A stretch of DNA of 64,000 nucleotides from Treponema pedis (GCF_017161325.1 NZ_CP045670.1:1295367-1359366), one strand, 5' to 3'. Positions 1-10,905 are shown, numbered from the stretch's first letter. A program made the numbers and translations. Notes: generated by a model not told the origin, from the letters alone.

Positions 1-1
1 T

Positions 2-1099
2 ATTTACAATATTCTTTTAAACGATAATTATGCGGCATTAATTATTGCAGGCGATATTTACGACCGCTCCATTCCTTCTTCGGAAGCGGTTGCAATGTTC
101 GATTCGTTTTTATCGAAGATTCATATTAACCTTCCCGATACCGTAATTTTAATAATACCCGGAAATCATGATTCTGCCGACAGGCTTTCCTTCGGCTCGC
201 AAATTTTTAAAATGCAGAACATTCACATAGCAGCCGATACTGCCTGTTTATGTACACCGGTTACCGTAAAGCAAAATAATGAAACCGTAGATTTTTTCTT
301 ATTACCGTTTTTACATTTGGGTTCATTTTTAAGGGAGGAAGAGCAAGGTGATTTATTTTCAATTGAAAATAAATTGGATACACAGGCTGCAATGGCGGAA
401 GAGGCTTCCCGAAGATTAAAAGGTGCGGTAAAACCTGATGTGCCGTCCGTTTTAATAGCTCATTTTTTTACATTGAACGGAATCCCTTCTTCTTCCGAGA
501 GAGCGTTTTTGGGTACAGCCGAATTTGTACGACCCGAGCTTTTCGATTTTTTTTCATACACGGCGTTAGGTCATTTACATAAAATGCAAAAGATAACCGA
601 AAGAATGTATTATTCCGGAGCTCCCCTTACTTACAGTTTCGATGAAAGCGTAGCCGAAAAAGTTGTGTTATCCGTAGATATAAATTGTAATGCCGAAGGC
701 TTTCCCGTTACGATAAAAAAAGTACCTATAGAGCCTTTAAAAAAAATGATACGTCTTGAAGGGTGTTTTCAAGATTTTTTTGAAACTGAAAAGTTCGATG
801 AATACAAGAATGATTTTTTGGAAATTAATTTAATTGATAAAACTGTAATTAAAAGCCCTATGAGTTTATTGCAAAAAAAATTTCCTTATCTTTTAAATAT
901 TCAACAAAAATCTGTTTCGGAAAAACTTAAAACCGAGGATAAAAGTTTTTCCGAAATTTTAAAAAAGAATATAGAAGCTCCTGAAATTATTTTTGAAAAT
1001 TTTTTAAATTTCGAAAATGCTATAGAAGAAACTGCGGACGGTAAAAAGCAAAACCTTTTTAAAGAAATATGCGGTAAGGCTCTAAGTGAGGAAGTATAA
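2..1099 (+). CDS. sbcD: Exonuclease SbcCD, nuclease subunit SbcD (5' end missing)
   Basis: This is the Mn2+-dependent phosphoesterase subunit of the SbcCD (Mre11-Rad50 type) complex, which cleaves DNA hairpins and protein-blocked ends. The gene runs off the left edge; the open frame begins at base 2 and gives 365 residues. Calcineurin-like metal-binding motifs are visible in order: GDIYDR (bases 50-67), GNHDSADR, and ALGHLHK near the middle. The C-terminal third is the poorly conserved SbcC-interacting region. Its stop codon abuts the ATG of sbcC, indicating coupled translation. Only about 30-40 N-terminal residues seem to be missing, judged from the usual distance between the start and the GDxxD motif. 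Identification is firm. Confidence 0.93.
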   Translation: MYNILLNDNYAALIIAGDIYDRSIPSSEAVAMFDSFLSKIHINLPDTVILIIPGNHDSADRLSFGSQIFKMQNIHIAADTACLCTPVTVKQNNETVDFFLLPFLHLGSFLREEEQGDLFSIENKLDTQAAMAEEASRRLKGAVKPDVPSVLIAHFFTLNGIPSSSERAFLGTAEFVRPELFDFFSYTALGHLHKMQKITERMYYSGAPLTYSFDESVAEKVVLSVDINCNAEGFPVTIKKVPIEPLKKMIRLEGCFQDFFETEKFDEYKNDFLEINLIDKTVIKSPMSLLQKKFPYLLNIQQKSVSEKLKTEDKSFSEILKKNIEAPEIIFENFLNFENAIEETADGKKQNLFKEICGKALSEEV

Positions 1100-4000
1100 A
1101 TGAAACCTGAAATATTAAAAATAAAAAATATAGGCCCCTTTGCAGGAACTCATACAATAGACTTTACGGTTTTAGACTCTATTTTTTTAGTATGCGGAAA
1201 AACCGGAGCCGGAAAAACTACAATATTCGATGCAATTTCATATATTTTCTTTTCAAGGCCTATCGGAGGACGAGCTCAAATTATGCGAAGCCTTAGAAGT
1301 CAGTTTGCCGAAGAAAATGAAATTGCCGAAGCGGAATTAACTTTTTCGATAGGAGCAAGCCGATATAAAATTTTAAGACAGCTGCCGTTTTTAAAACCGG
1401 GAAAGAAAAATGAAATTCCTGAAGAGGTTTTATTGTTTGAATGGAAATCGGGTAAATGGAATAATTTAACTTCAACAAAAAAAGAAACCGATGAAAAGAT
1501 TAAAAATATAATCAAATTAACCGAAAAAGAATTTTCCCGTATAGTTTTATTGCCTCAGGGTGAGTTTGCAAATTTTTTAAAAGAAAATTCAAATCAAAAA
1601 AAAGAAACTCTTTCCGAGTTATTTCCCATTTCAAAATATTCCGATATAATGCAGCTTGCAAAAGAAATGCAAAAAGAAAAAAGTTCAAAAATAAATTTTA
1701 TTAAAACCGCCTTGGAAAATATTCAATCTAAATTTAATTTGGAAACTTATTCTTTAAAAAAAGAAGGATTGGAAAAAGAAATAGCCGCTATAAAAAAGAA
1801 TTACAGTCAAGCTGCCGATAAAATAAAAATTAAAACGGCTGAATTGGAACAGTCAAAAATTTTAAATCAAAAGGCGGAAGAGCATAAAATTGTTTTAGAA
1901 CAATTAAGCGAATTGGAAAGTCAAGCAGTTGAAATCGAAGGTTTTCAAAATAAAATTGAAAAAGCTCGCCGAGCTCTTTCTCTTTCGGGACAGGCTGAGA
2001 TGATAAACAAACTTACATCTTCAATTACGGAAAATAAAATTGAAACCGACAAAAAAATAAAAGAATTAAATTCCGTAACCGAAATTTTAAAATCTTTAAA
2101 AAATGAAGAAGCCGTAATTGAAGGTGAAAAAATAAAAACTGCGGAACTTAGAAAAAACTTGGATTCCTTGGAACGTGCCGCTTCGGTTTACAGTGAAATA
2201 GTTGAAAAACAAAAGGAACAAAAATTGAATAAGGAGCAAAAAAAAGAAATTGAAAGTAAACTTAAACAGGCGGAAGAAAGTGAAATCGATTTTACAAAAG
2301 AGATTTTGGAATTGCAGAGCGTAATAGAAGAAACGGATTTAAGGAAGGCAAATTCCGATAAGGCGGAGATGAGTTTAAATTACTTTAAAAGATTGTCGGA
2401 GCTTGCTGAAAGAAAACACTCCGCAAAAGAGCGTCATTTGAAATTTGTTGCCGCCGCCGAAAACAGCCGCCGTAATTTGGAATTGATTATAAAAGATTAT
2501 GAGATAGAAAAAGAGATGCTTGCAGAATTAAAAAAACAAAAGACCGCCGAAGAGCTTAACCGAAAAGCGGCGGCAATTGCCGTTAATTTGGAGGAAGGCT
2601 CTCCGTGTCCCGTATGCGGTTCTACTCATCATCCTAAACCTGCGGTAAAAAGCGGAGAGAGTCTTTTTACATTGGAAGAAAAAATTCAAAAAAGCGAAAG
2701 GATTATAGAAATTCTTTCAGTAAAAAAAGAAACGGAAGATAAAAATTATACTGAGCTTAAAAAAGATGCCGAGCGTTATAAAGATGAAACCGATGAAACT
2801 GAAAATTATTTTTTAAAATTAAACGGAGAATTTTTAAATGAAGATTTTATTTTTAGTGAGATACCTAAGGTTGAAGAAATAAAGTTATTTATAACCGAAA
2901 CCGCAAAAGTTTCGGAAAAAGCTTTTCTTTCTTTAAAAGAAGCTCAAATTGCAAACACGAAAAAAAATAATTTACAAAAAGAGCTTGAAAAAATCAGGAA
3001 TGAAAAAGAGGCATTAACTTCCGCACTTACTGCCGTTGCGGTAAAAGAAGCCGGAATTCAAAGTACTTTAAAAGAAAAGCAAAAACAGTATGATGCCGCA
3101 TTTACGGAGTTAAACAGTGAAATCCGAAAATCGAATATTGAAGATACAATTGAAAATTGCCGTAATTTAATTTCTTTAAATGACAGAAAAATAAACGGGT
3201 ATGCGGAAAGAGTGGCGGAGAATCGACTGAAACACGGAAAGTTGGAAACTGCAATTATACAAATCCAGGAACAAATGAAAAAAGATGAAGCCGCTTTATT
3301 TAAAAAAACCGAAGAGCTGAACGGCAACCTTGAAAAAAAAGGATTTAATTCTTTAGAAGAGCTTTTTGCTTCCATATTAAAAGAAGAGGAAATAAATGAG
3401 CTTGAAAACGAAGTTAAAGAATTTACCGAAAAAAGAATTGCATTAAGACAGGCGTCTTTAACTCTTGAAGCCGAATTAAAAAATAAAGAAATAAAGTCAA
3501 TTGAAAAAATTGCAAATGAAATACAATCTTTACAAAAAAATATTGATGAAGAGCAGGTAAGAGCTGCGGAATTTATAAAAGAGCTTACTTTAATTACCGG
3601 GCATTTTGAGGAATATAAAAAATATTCTCAAGAATTAAAAATCGCTTGTGAAGATTCAAGACTGATAACCGAACTTTCAGACAATTTAAACGGAGAAAAT
3701 AAATTTAAATTAAAGTTCGATATATGGATGCTTTCGGCTTTTTTACGTGAAATTACGGTTTATGCCAACCGCCGATTGGAAAAAATGAGCGGCGGAAGAT
3801 ATATTTTAAAAGTAAGCGGAGAAGTATCGGGAAATAATCTGTCCGGTTTGGATTTGGAAATTTATGACGCTTACACCGGGGGTACACGTCCTACGGCAAG
3901 TCTTTCTGGAGGAGAAACATTTATGGTTTCAATCAGTCTTGCTCTCGGGCTTGCCGATTCCATTCAAAATAGAAGCGGCGGTATAAAACTTGATTCTATG

Positions 4001-4180
4001 TTTATAGATGAAGGCTTCGGAACTCTTGATGAAGCAAGTCTTGAAAATGCAATTGCGATTTTAGATGAAATTCGAGGCAGCCGAATGGTAGGGATTATTT
4101 CACATGTAAGTGAGTTAAAAAGGCGTATTCCTAAAAAAATAGAAATAGAAAAAACTTCAAAAGGCTCAAGAATTTTATAA
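1100..4180 (+). CDS. sbcC: Exonuclease SbcCD, ATPase subunit SbcC (Rad50-like)
   Basis: SMC-like ATPase partner of SbcD, 1026 residues, the normal size for the family. An N-terminal Walker A (GKTGAGKTT, residues 33-41) is followed by long Lys/Glu-rich coiled coils, a central zinc-hook CPVC (residues 503-506), a second coiled coil, and a C-terminal ABC signature (LSGGE, around 935) with Walker B (MFIDEGFGTLDE, around 968). The hook dimerises two SbcC arms while the ATPase heads bind SbcD. The ATG directly follows the sbcD stop, so both are made from one mRNA. Nothing unusual is seen except the very A-rich codon usage of the coiled coil, which is typical of the organism. Confidence 0.96.
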   Translation: MKPEILKIKNIGPFAGTHTIDFTVLDSIFLVCGKTGAGKTTIFDAISYIFFSRPIGGRAQIMRSLRSQFAEENEIAEAELTFSIGASRYKILRQLPFLKPGKKNEIPEEVLLFEWKSGKWNNLTSTKKETDEKIKNIIKLTEKEFSRIVLLPQGEFANFLKENSNQKKETLSELFPISKYSDIMQLAKEMQKEKSSKINFIKTALENIQSKFNLETYSLKKEGLEKEIAAIKKNYSQAADKIKIKTAELEQSKILNQKAEEHKIVLEQLSELESQAVEIEGFQNKIEKARRALSLSGQAEMINKLTSSITENKIETDKKIKELNSVTEILKSLKNEEAVIEGEKIKTAELRKNLDSLERAASVYSEIVEKQKEQKLNKEQKKEIESKLKQAEESEIDFTKEILELQSVIEETDLRKANSDKAEMSLNYFKRLSELAERKHSAKERHLKFVAAAENSRRNLELIIKDYEIEKEMLAELKKQKTAEELNRKAAAIAVNLEEGSPCPVCGSTHHPKPAVKSGESLFTLEEKIQKSERIIEILSVKKETEDKNYTELKKDAERYKDETDETENYFLKLNGEFLNEDFIFSEIPKVEEIKLFITETAKVSEKAFLSLKEAQIANTKKNNLQKELEKIRNEKEALTSALTAVAVKEAGIQSTLKEKQKQYDAAFTELNSEIRKSNIEDTIENCRNLISLNDRKINGYAERVAENRLKHGKLETAIIQIQEQMKKDEAALFKKTEELNGNLEKKGFNSLEELFASILKEEEINELENEVKEFTEKRIALRQASLTLEAELKNKEIKSIEKIANEIQSLQKNIDEEQVRAAEFIKELTLITGHFEEYKKYSQELKIACEDSRLITELSDNLNGENKFKLKFDIWMLSAFLREITVYANRRLEKMSGGRYILKVSGEVSGNNLSGLDLEIYDAYTGGTRPTASLSGGETFMVSISLALGLADSIQNRSGGIKLDSMFIDEGFGTLDEASLENAIAILDEIRGSRMVGIISHVSELKRRIPKKIEIEKTSKGSRIL

Positions 4181-4211
4181 ATCAGGTTTTAAAATATTTT
4201 TAATTAATCTA

Positions 4212-4239
4212 TTGACAAAATATTTTTTTATGCTATGAT
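4212..4239 (+). promoter_or_regulatory. Sigma-70-type promoter downstream of sbcC
   Basis: TTGACA (4212-4217), a 16-bp spacer and TATGAT (4234-4239) form a near-consensus promoter 30 bp after sbcC. It points into the short broken reading frame that starts at 4269. No annotated intact gene follows on the plus strand, so the promoter appears to serve a small or decayed gene. Confidence 0.55.
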
Positions 4240-4268
4240 AAAACATTATATTTACAAGAGTGATGTGT

Positions 4269-4459
4269 ATGAAAGTGATTATTAAAAAAAATATAGAAAA
4301 TAGTTATATAATGCCAAGACAAGCGAAAATCAAAAAGGTTTGCCTTTTTATATTTTAAACGGTAAAAGAGATATTCTTTTTAATCGTCAAGTAAAAGCAA
4401 ATACCGTATTTGAAAATCAAACTTGTAAAATAGAAATTAGAAATACATATACTTCTTAA
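4269..4459 (+). pseudogene. Small hypothetical gene, apparently frameshifted
   Basis: An ATG at 4269 behind a good promoter opens a short frame beginning MKVIIKKN. The frame stops after 29 codons, but a second frame continues without stops to TAA at 4457-4459 and reads like protein (YNAKTSENQKGLPFYILNGK). Joining them needs one base inserted near 4301-4305 and gives about 63 residues. I recognise no family. It may be a decayed small gene, a sequencing error in a real one, or coincidence. It is convergent with the next minus-strand gene. Confidence 0.3.
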
Positions 4460-4462
4460 AAT

Positions 4463-6515
4463 CTATGACAACAAAGCTGTTCTTATAACTTTTATTTTTA
4501 CAATACCTGCAACTGAAATACCCATTTTTTCTTTATCCGGTTCGGTATAAACCGTTAAATCCGCACCCGATGAGGTTTTTATAATTTCATAAGCCCTGCA
4601 TAAAATTTTTTTCATTCCGTTTTCAGAGTTTAAGTGAATTTCAAGAAGCTTATTCCCTGAAATTGCCGTTTCCGCAACTCTCTGTTTACCTGTAAAATCC
4701 AGTCCGGCGGCTTCATATTTTTCAAATTTAATCGGAGTATTTTCTATTTGTTCTTCCAGAATGATTGCCTTACGGTTAATATAAGTTTTTAAAACCTGCT
4801 CTTCTTCTTTAGGTAATTTTTTTTCTTTAAGTTGAGCGTTTAATTTATCGATTCTTTTATTATATTCTTTACATCGTTTTGCCTGCTCATCATTCCATTT
4901 TGTTTTTTCCGTAAATTTAAATTCATTTTTTTCGAAATTAAAATCAAGTTTTTGTAAACCTCGAATTGAAGCCTGTTTATTTTGTACATCGCCGTAAAAA
5001 ATAAAATCCAAACCGCTTGAAGACACGGCTTTTTCGAATTCTTTTATATCTTGAATATTTAAAAGATAAACTCCGCAGGCAAGTTTTTTTTTAATCAGTT
5101 TTTTAATTGAAGTATTATAATCAAAAAATTTTTCTTTTTCTTTTGAAACCGAAACTACAAACCCCGAGTAAACGGAAAGAGAGGTAAAATTGGCATACCA
5201 TTCCGAAAGGGAAACCGTAATATTTTGAGGAATATTGCGATTTGTAATTTTATTTAATATATCGTATAAATCAGAATATGAAAATCCCGCCTCAAAGAAT
5301 TTTAAGCAAGCATTTTTAGTTATTTCAAATTTACCGGCAGTTTGAATTAAAACCGGCTCCATAAATTCACAAACTTCCAAAAGTTTCGTTAAATTGCTGT
5401 TGGGTAAAATCGTTATTTCAAATGACGGATTAATTAAAAGAGGTTTATCAGGTTCGGTTTCAGGCAGAAATAAAGTCGGATTGCGGTAAATTAAATTTTC
5501 TTCCGTACAAAGTATGCCGTAAAATATAAGGATATCAATAAGAGTTTTTATTTTATCTTTTATTTTAAATTCCGTAGTATTTTCATCGGAGACCGCTCCT
5601 TTAAACGATTTTACACAAAGAAGAAGAAAAAAAACTTCCAAATCATTTTTTGAATATAAATAATCATTACCGAGCGAATCCAAAAATTCAAGCAAGGTTT
5701 GAGAAATAATTTGCATAGCATATCTTTTAAATTTAAAAATGGAAGCTATAGAAAAATAAATTTTCTTTTCTACTGAATTTAATTTTGCAAAGGCTTGCCA
5801 TTTTTCTTTTTGTAAAATAATTTCACCTTCCGTAAAGTATAAAAGTCCCAGATTTTCGCAAGCGGTAAAAATAATTTCCTCGCCCTTATCTTTATTTGCC
5901 GTCCAAGGAAAGATTTTTTGAAGCTTTTCACTATATTTCTTTTTTAGCGTGCCGTTATTTTTTAAAACGGTTTTATTGTGGAAGCAAAAAGAATAAATGG
6001 CGGCTAATCCCGTATCGCTTAAATTTATTTCCTGCGGCTCGGATTTATATTTTTTTTTCAGCTAAAATAAACACTTTTTTATTAAGCAGCGGATTAAGTA
6101 TTTCTTTTAAGACGGGATTTATTTTATAATCCCATTCGGCGATTGTATATATCCGTTCTGCCGATATTTCTTTTATATTTCTGTAAATAAGCAGCCGTTC
6201 TTCCGCATTTAAAAGTTTTTCATGTAATTCAGGATATGTGAATTTTGTTTCAAATAAATCGGCTAAACATGATTCAGTAACACCGTACAATTCCGCAATT
6301 GCCGTTAGTATTAAAATATCCGAAGCATCAATAGTTTTTATAATAAGTTCCTGCACGGAGGTTTTACGTAAAAATGCGCTTAATTGCTCTACAAGTTTTT
6401 GCTTATTAAAAGGAGTTTTTATTTTACCTAAATATAATTGTATTAAGTCAAAGAAATTAGCATCGGGCAATTTAACCATTGACTCTCGCCATACAATAAT
6501 ATCTTCATTATTCAT
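4463..6515 (-). pseudogene. Helicase_C_3-like (XPB/Ssl2-associated) protein, split by a one-base frameshift
   Basis: Two minus-strand frames, 6515-6045 (156 aa) and 5716-4463 (417 aa), belong to one gene. After a 9-A run (plus-strand T at 6050-6058) the first frame stops. With eight As it continues without a stop through 6049-5717 into the second, giving about 683 residues. The middle segment (INPSFEITILPNSNLTKLLE, then KFEITKNACLKFFEAGFSYSDLYDILNK and a W-containing PQNI stretch) resembles the helicase conserved C-terminal family PF13625 found in XPB/Ssl2-like proteins. No Walker motifs are present, so helicase activity should not be assumed. It is last in the operon. The family call is from pattern recognition and moderate; the single-gene reading is strong. 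Confidence 0.55.
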
Positions 6516-6532
6516 TATTACTCCTCAAAACA

Positions 6533-7783
6533 TTATTGGTTTTTATACCAGTCGGTAATTTTTTTATTTAAAGACGGAATTGGTTTAGTTTCGTTTTCCG
6601 CTCCGCAAGCATCTTTTAAATACGGCATTAATATTTCTTTTTTTAATTTTAACCAATTGCTGGGTAAAATATGCGGGGCATAAAAGGTTTCTCTTTGAGG
6701 TAAATGAGCAAGTAATAACGGGTAATAACGCGGTAAAAGTTTTTCCGTAACTTGTCTAAGCCCTGAAAAACCTCCTGCAAGTGCAAAAGAGTTAATCATT
6801 AAATCCATTTGATTTGAGCGGTCTAAAAGCTGCTTTTGTACATCTTCACGAAAAAACCAAATAAAAAATGCTTCGGCGGCTTTTTTGTTTTTTGCCTTGT
6901 TGCATATTCCGGCATATAAAATATTATCGTTAAGCGGCGTTTTTCCGTTAAAGCTGAGCCATCTGAAATCTATATTTTCCAATTGTTTTTGAGGCATTGA
7001 AAATAAGTCGTCGCTTGAAACATAATAAAAAAGACAGCGCCCGTTTCTTACAAGAGAGTAAGGAGAATCGTAAAGATATTTAAATTTGAATTCATCTTCG
7101 GCCCGGGTGGAAGAATTTATTTGTTTACTCCAATTGCGGATATATGATATTGCAGTTTGAAGCGATTTATCATTCCATGAAAAAAAATTATTTTCTTCTT
7201 CAAAAGAAGCATCAAAGCCTTTTGCCGTTATATATAAAAAATCGTCGGACCAGCGCGGAGAAAATCCCATGCGCGAAAAGACCGAACGGTTTGATCTGTT
7301 AAACTGCGTTGAAACTTCCCGGATTTCATCGAGCGATATGGTAAAACCTTCTTTTATTTGTGATTTCATCGCTGAAGAAAAAATAATCATAGGTAAGTTA
7401 AAACTGACCGGTAATAAATATTGATTTCCCGAAAGGCTTCCCAAATTTAAAAGTTCAGGATAAAATCCGTTTTTATCGATTTTTCCGGAGCCGAATAAAT
7501 TATTTATTTTTTTAAAATTCCCTCTTGCGGATTTTCCTTTTAACCACGGCCCTATTACAATGTCGGGGTGAACTTCCGCATTTATTATTGCATCTGCAGG
7601 ATTTTCTTTGTATTCGACGATTATTTTATATTCGTTTTGTGAATTATTAAAAACTTCACAATACGAAACGAAATCGATGCGGTCTGTCCAAATAACCGCA
7701 ATTTTATTTTCCGCATTTTTTGAACAGGAAAAAAATACGGCTTGCAATAAAATTAAAAATAAAAATTTTATTTTAGTCTTCAT
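6533..7783 (-). CDS. Extracellular solute-binding lipoprotein (ABC SBP family 1-like)
   Basis: A 416-residue protein with a lipoprotein signal peptide (hydrophobic stretch then VFFSC, lipid-modified Cys20). The mature part has the features of family 1 solute-binding proteins: a segment near residue 80 (HPDIVIGPWLKG), LLPVSFNLPMIIFSS, and a C-terminal AAEAFFIWFFREDVQKQLL helix common to sugar/oligosaccharide binders. It would be anchored in a spirochaetal membrane facing the periplasm. No cognate permease or ATPase genes lie nearby, so the substrate and transporter are unknown. It sits 36 bp downstream of the beta-propeller gene in the same operon. Confidence 0.75.
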   Translation of the reverse strand: MKTKIKFLFLILLQAVFFSCSKNAENKIAVIWTDRIDFVSYCEVFNNSQNEYKIIVEYKENPADAIINAEVHPDIVIGPWLKGKSARGNFKKINNLFGSGKIDKNGFYPELLNLGSLSGNQYLLPVSFNLPMIIFSSAMKSQIKEGFTISLDEIREVSTQFNRSNRSVFSRMGFSPRWSDDFLYITAKGFDASFEEENNFFSWNDKSLQTAISYIRNWSKQINSSTRAEDEFKFKYLYDSPYSLVRNGRCLFYYVSSDDLFSMPQKQLENIDFRWLSFNGKTPLNDNILYAGICNKAKNKKAAEAFFIWFFREDVQKQLLDRSNQMDLMINSFALAGGFSGLRQVTEKLLPRYYPLLLAHLPQRETFYAPHILPSNWLKLKKEILMPYLKDACGAENETKPIPSLNKKITDWYKNQ

Positions 7784-7819
7784 AATACTCTCTCAACATA
7801 AATTTTATAAGGCATAACA

Positions 7820-10107
7820 TCAATTATGAATATCAATACCGTTTGTTTTTAATAAAACTTTTTCTTTTCGGCTGTACCACGAAATTGTTCCGCCCATATT
7901 TAAACTGACAAAATAATTTTTAAGAATGGCCGCATCTTTTGAAAAACCGTAATCCCGCTTCAGTCTAATAGCTTGCCTTGTAGCGGTATTATAGTGTACA
8001 AGAGAACCTTTCCCCAAATTGGTTAATATATCGTTCCCGCTTGTTTTTAAAAATGCGGTAAGGTCTTCTTCTTTATAAGAAAGAACCGGTTTGAACGAGC
8101 TGTCGATTAAATTTTTTCCGCTTAATTTTATGGTTATCAATTCCGTTTTGTTCGAAGGTTTGGAATTTACTAAAAAGCAGCTTAAAGTATTCGGGTTTGA
8201 AGAATTTTGTTCAAGTGCAAAAATCAAATCTCCTTCAATTTGAATAGGGGCTGTTTCTTCAGTATTTATGTTAATGAGAAAAACGGGGCTTTGTGCTCTG
8301 TCGATAGCGCTTTTTGAAATTAAAATATTTTCATCATCTATTTGGACTGCATTTTGTACTCCGGGCGCATTATAAAAAAAAGTTTTTTTCCCTGTTGCAG
8401 AATTGATAAGAGAAACGCCGTTAAACGATTCGACATATAAAATATTATCCTTGTAAACGGAAAGGGAAATAACGCTTTCTTTCGGCTGTGCAGCGGTTTT
8501 TAACTTTCCCGTTTCAAAAGAATAATGATAAATTGGGATATGTTTACGTTCATTGGACCAAAGTAAAAAACCGTTATTGTAAAATAAAAAGCGGTTTGTT
8601 TTTAAACCTGCCGTAATAAGAACCGGTTTTTCATCGGGAGATTTTTGTGAATATATTTTTCCTTCCTGTAAAACATAAACACTTTCTCCGTCCGTAGTAA
8701 TATCGTCAATTTCAGTCCGCTCATATTCCAAAGGTGTTTCGACTTTTACCGTTGAATCCACATTCATTCCAAGCATATAAACCGAACCGTCTTCAGTTCC
8801 TATTATAAGATTATCTTTTACATGGCGGGCTGCAGTGATTTTTGAATTTGAAGGAACATAAAATCCTTGAGAATAGGCCTTTCCCTGTCTTATACACCAT
8901 TCATTTTTTTTTCTTGTGCGTTCAATCCAAATCGGGGCGGAATCCTGTAATTTTGCCGCAAAGATTGCATAATTTGCGGGATATTGCTCTTTAACCTTTC
9001 CGGTTACGGCATCGATTACATAAACGGTTTTATTTTTATATCCTATAATAAGATTGAAATTTTTTATGAGATTGGGATTTTCCAATTTATTTTCCGTACG
9101 GAATTCTTTTATTTTTTTCTTTGAAGCTATTTCAGTATAAATAAGTCTTCCCGATTCTCCGTAAGTTACAATATTTTTTTCGGAAGAAGCCGTTGCGGCT
9201 AAAAAAACTATACCCGGTGCTTGACTGTAAATATTTTTTACATTTCCTTTTGAGTCCAATACCGTAATTCCGTCCGTAGAACGGTTGCCGATAAAAAGAT
9301 ATGTTCCTTTTGCCGACCACGAAAGAGATGCTACCGAGTCGGAAAGGCGCTTTGCAAATATATTTTTTTTAAGAGTCCAATCCCAAAGCGAAACCTGATG
9401 TACTCCGAAGCCGTCGCTTTCGTAAATTGCAACAAGCCTCCCTTGAGGGTGTACGGCAATTTTTTTTATAGGCATAAACGAAAGCTGCCAAGTATCGGGT
9501 TTAAAATCGGGATAAGAATAGCGGGTTACAAAACCGTCGTTTCCAGCTGCAAAAAAAACCGGCTGCATACCGGCATTTACGATTTCGGAAACTCCTCCTG
9601 CAAATTTATGTACTATATTTGCGGATTGAGCCTTATCCGTTTCTTTGGGTTTATTTTTAAGGATTGCTTCTTTAACCGCCTTATCCGTTCCGAGTGTTAT
9701 ACCGAGCGAAAGAGCGTAAGAAGCGGCTTGTCCTACAGGAGGTTGTTCCGTTTTCGGTTCGGAACCGTCTGTATTTTGTTGCCCGGTAACGTTTTTTTCC
9801 TGTTGTGTTTTTTCCGTACCTGCGGGTTGCTGTTGTGAAATATCGGTATGGGACCCGCCGGAATTTTCCGGATTTGCCGTATCCTCCGCATTATTTTCGG
9901 TATTCATATTTTCTTGTTGATTATCGGTCGTTTCGTTTTCGGAATTTTCTCCGTTTTCGGATTGACCTGTTTCCGTTCCGTTTGTAACAGGAGGGGTTTC
10001 CGCCGGAGGGGCAACCTCGCTCCAAGGCAGCTCCCCGCTTTGATTTTGAGCATATATGCCGTGTAATACAAATACGGTAAAAACAATAACAAAAATTTTT
10101 TTAGCAT
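7820..10107 (-). CDS. Secreted WD40/beta-propeller repeat protein (start region frameshifted)
   Basis: Long protein dominated by repeated beta-propeller-type blades (for example IAVHPQGRLVAIYESDG and ASLSWSAKGTYLFIGNR) after a Gln/Thr/Pro-rich low-complexity linker. An in-frame ATG at 9907 gives 695 residues but no export signal. Reading upstream in the same frame reveals a signal peptide core (IFVIVFTVFVLHGIYAQ) whose ATG at 10107, 4 bp after the preceding gene and behind an AAGGTG ribosome-binding site, is out of frame by one base at a 7-A run (plus T 10096-10102). Eight As would restore a precursor of about 762 residues. I therefore take 10107 as the true start and the defect as slippage or sequencing error. 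Molecular function is unknown; a scaffold role is typical for such propellers. Confidence 0.7.
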
Positions 10108-10111
10108 AAGA

Positions 10112-10768
10112 TTATTCACCTTGTCCTTCGGTAAAAATATTTTGGTATGAAAGATAATTTCCCAAATAAACCGCTTCAAATACTTCCTGTTTTTTCTTTT
10201 GTTGAATATCGGTTAAAACGGAATCGTAAAGTTTTTTAGGAATAGGCATTACCGCAACTTCATTCGCTTTAAGTCCGTGTACATAAAATTTAAAATTATC
10301 GCCTTCAACGGAATTAAAAAACATTTTAATTTTTTTCCCTTTAATATCCTTGCCGCTGTTAAGGATAAAGAATTTTAAAACTTCTATTGCATGCGGATTG
10401 AGTCCCGCATTAAGTACTGCTATACGGTCTGCAAGCTCGGCATAACCTATGACGGGAGTTTCATCGCTTTTTATATAAGGTGTTTTTTCTTCTTTATTTG
10501 TAGATAAATCTATTTGTTTAAACCCTGCCGAAGATGATAAACAGGCGATTCTGTCCGATTCCGGAACAAAAAGTAAGATACTTTTTTTTGAAGGCCATTC
10601 GATTCTTGTTTTTATTTCGGCGCGTACCGGTCTTCCGCATTGGGGGCATTTAAAAGTTAAAAAACTGCCGTCTTTAATTTTATCAATTATTTCAGGGGTT
10701 TTATCTAAATTTATAATTGTAGAATGCTCAACATCAAAACGCTTGTCGCACGGGCAATATATTTTCAT
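10112..10768 (-). CDS. CpXC domain protein
   Basis: A 218-residue soluble protein whose N-terminus carries two cysteine pairs, CPC at residues 5-7 and CPQC at 41-44, the arrangement of the CpXC zinc-binding domain (PF14353). The remainder (residues 60-218) shows no recognised motif. It ends 4 bp before the start of the propeller gene, so the two are co-transcribed and probably translationally coupled. Function of CpXC proteins is not established; metal binding through the four cysteines is the only supported property. Confidence 0.7.
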   Translation of the reverse strand: MKIYCPCDKRFDVEHSTIINLDKTPEIIDKIKDGSFLTFKCPQCGRPVRAEIKTRIEWPSKKSILLFVPESDRIACLSSSAGFKQIDLSTNKEEKTPYIKSDETPVIGYAELADRIAVLNAGLNPHAIEVLKFFILNSGKDIKGKKIKMFFNSVEGDNFKFYVHGLKANEVAVMPIPKKLYDSVLTDIQQKKKQEVFEAVYLGNYLSYQNIFTEGQGE

Positions 10769-10905
10769 AATTTATTTTCTCCTGCTTTTCATAGAATAAC
10801 AGTATAGTATAGCATATTTTTGCAAGGATTGTAAGGGGCGGAATAAAGATAGTATCGGGTAGTGTTAAAGATAAGCATTAAAGGCCTATTAAGCAAAACG
10901 GTATA

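Noticed and set aside
9398-10066. Plus-strand open frames of 60-146 codons opposite the propeller gene
   Set aside because: They are antisense shadows of the Thr/Pro/Gln-rich linker region with no start signals and implausible Arg/Phe/Tyr-rich products.
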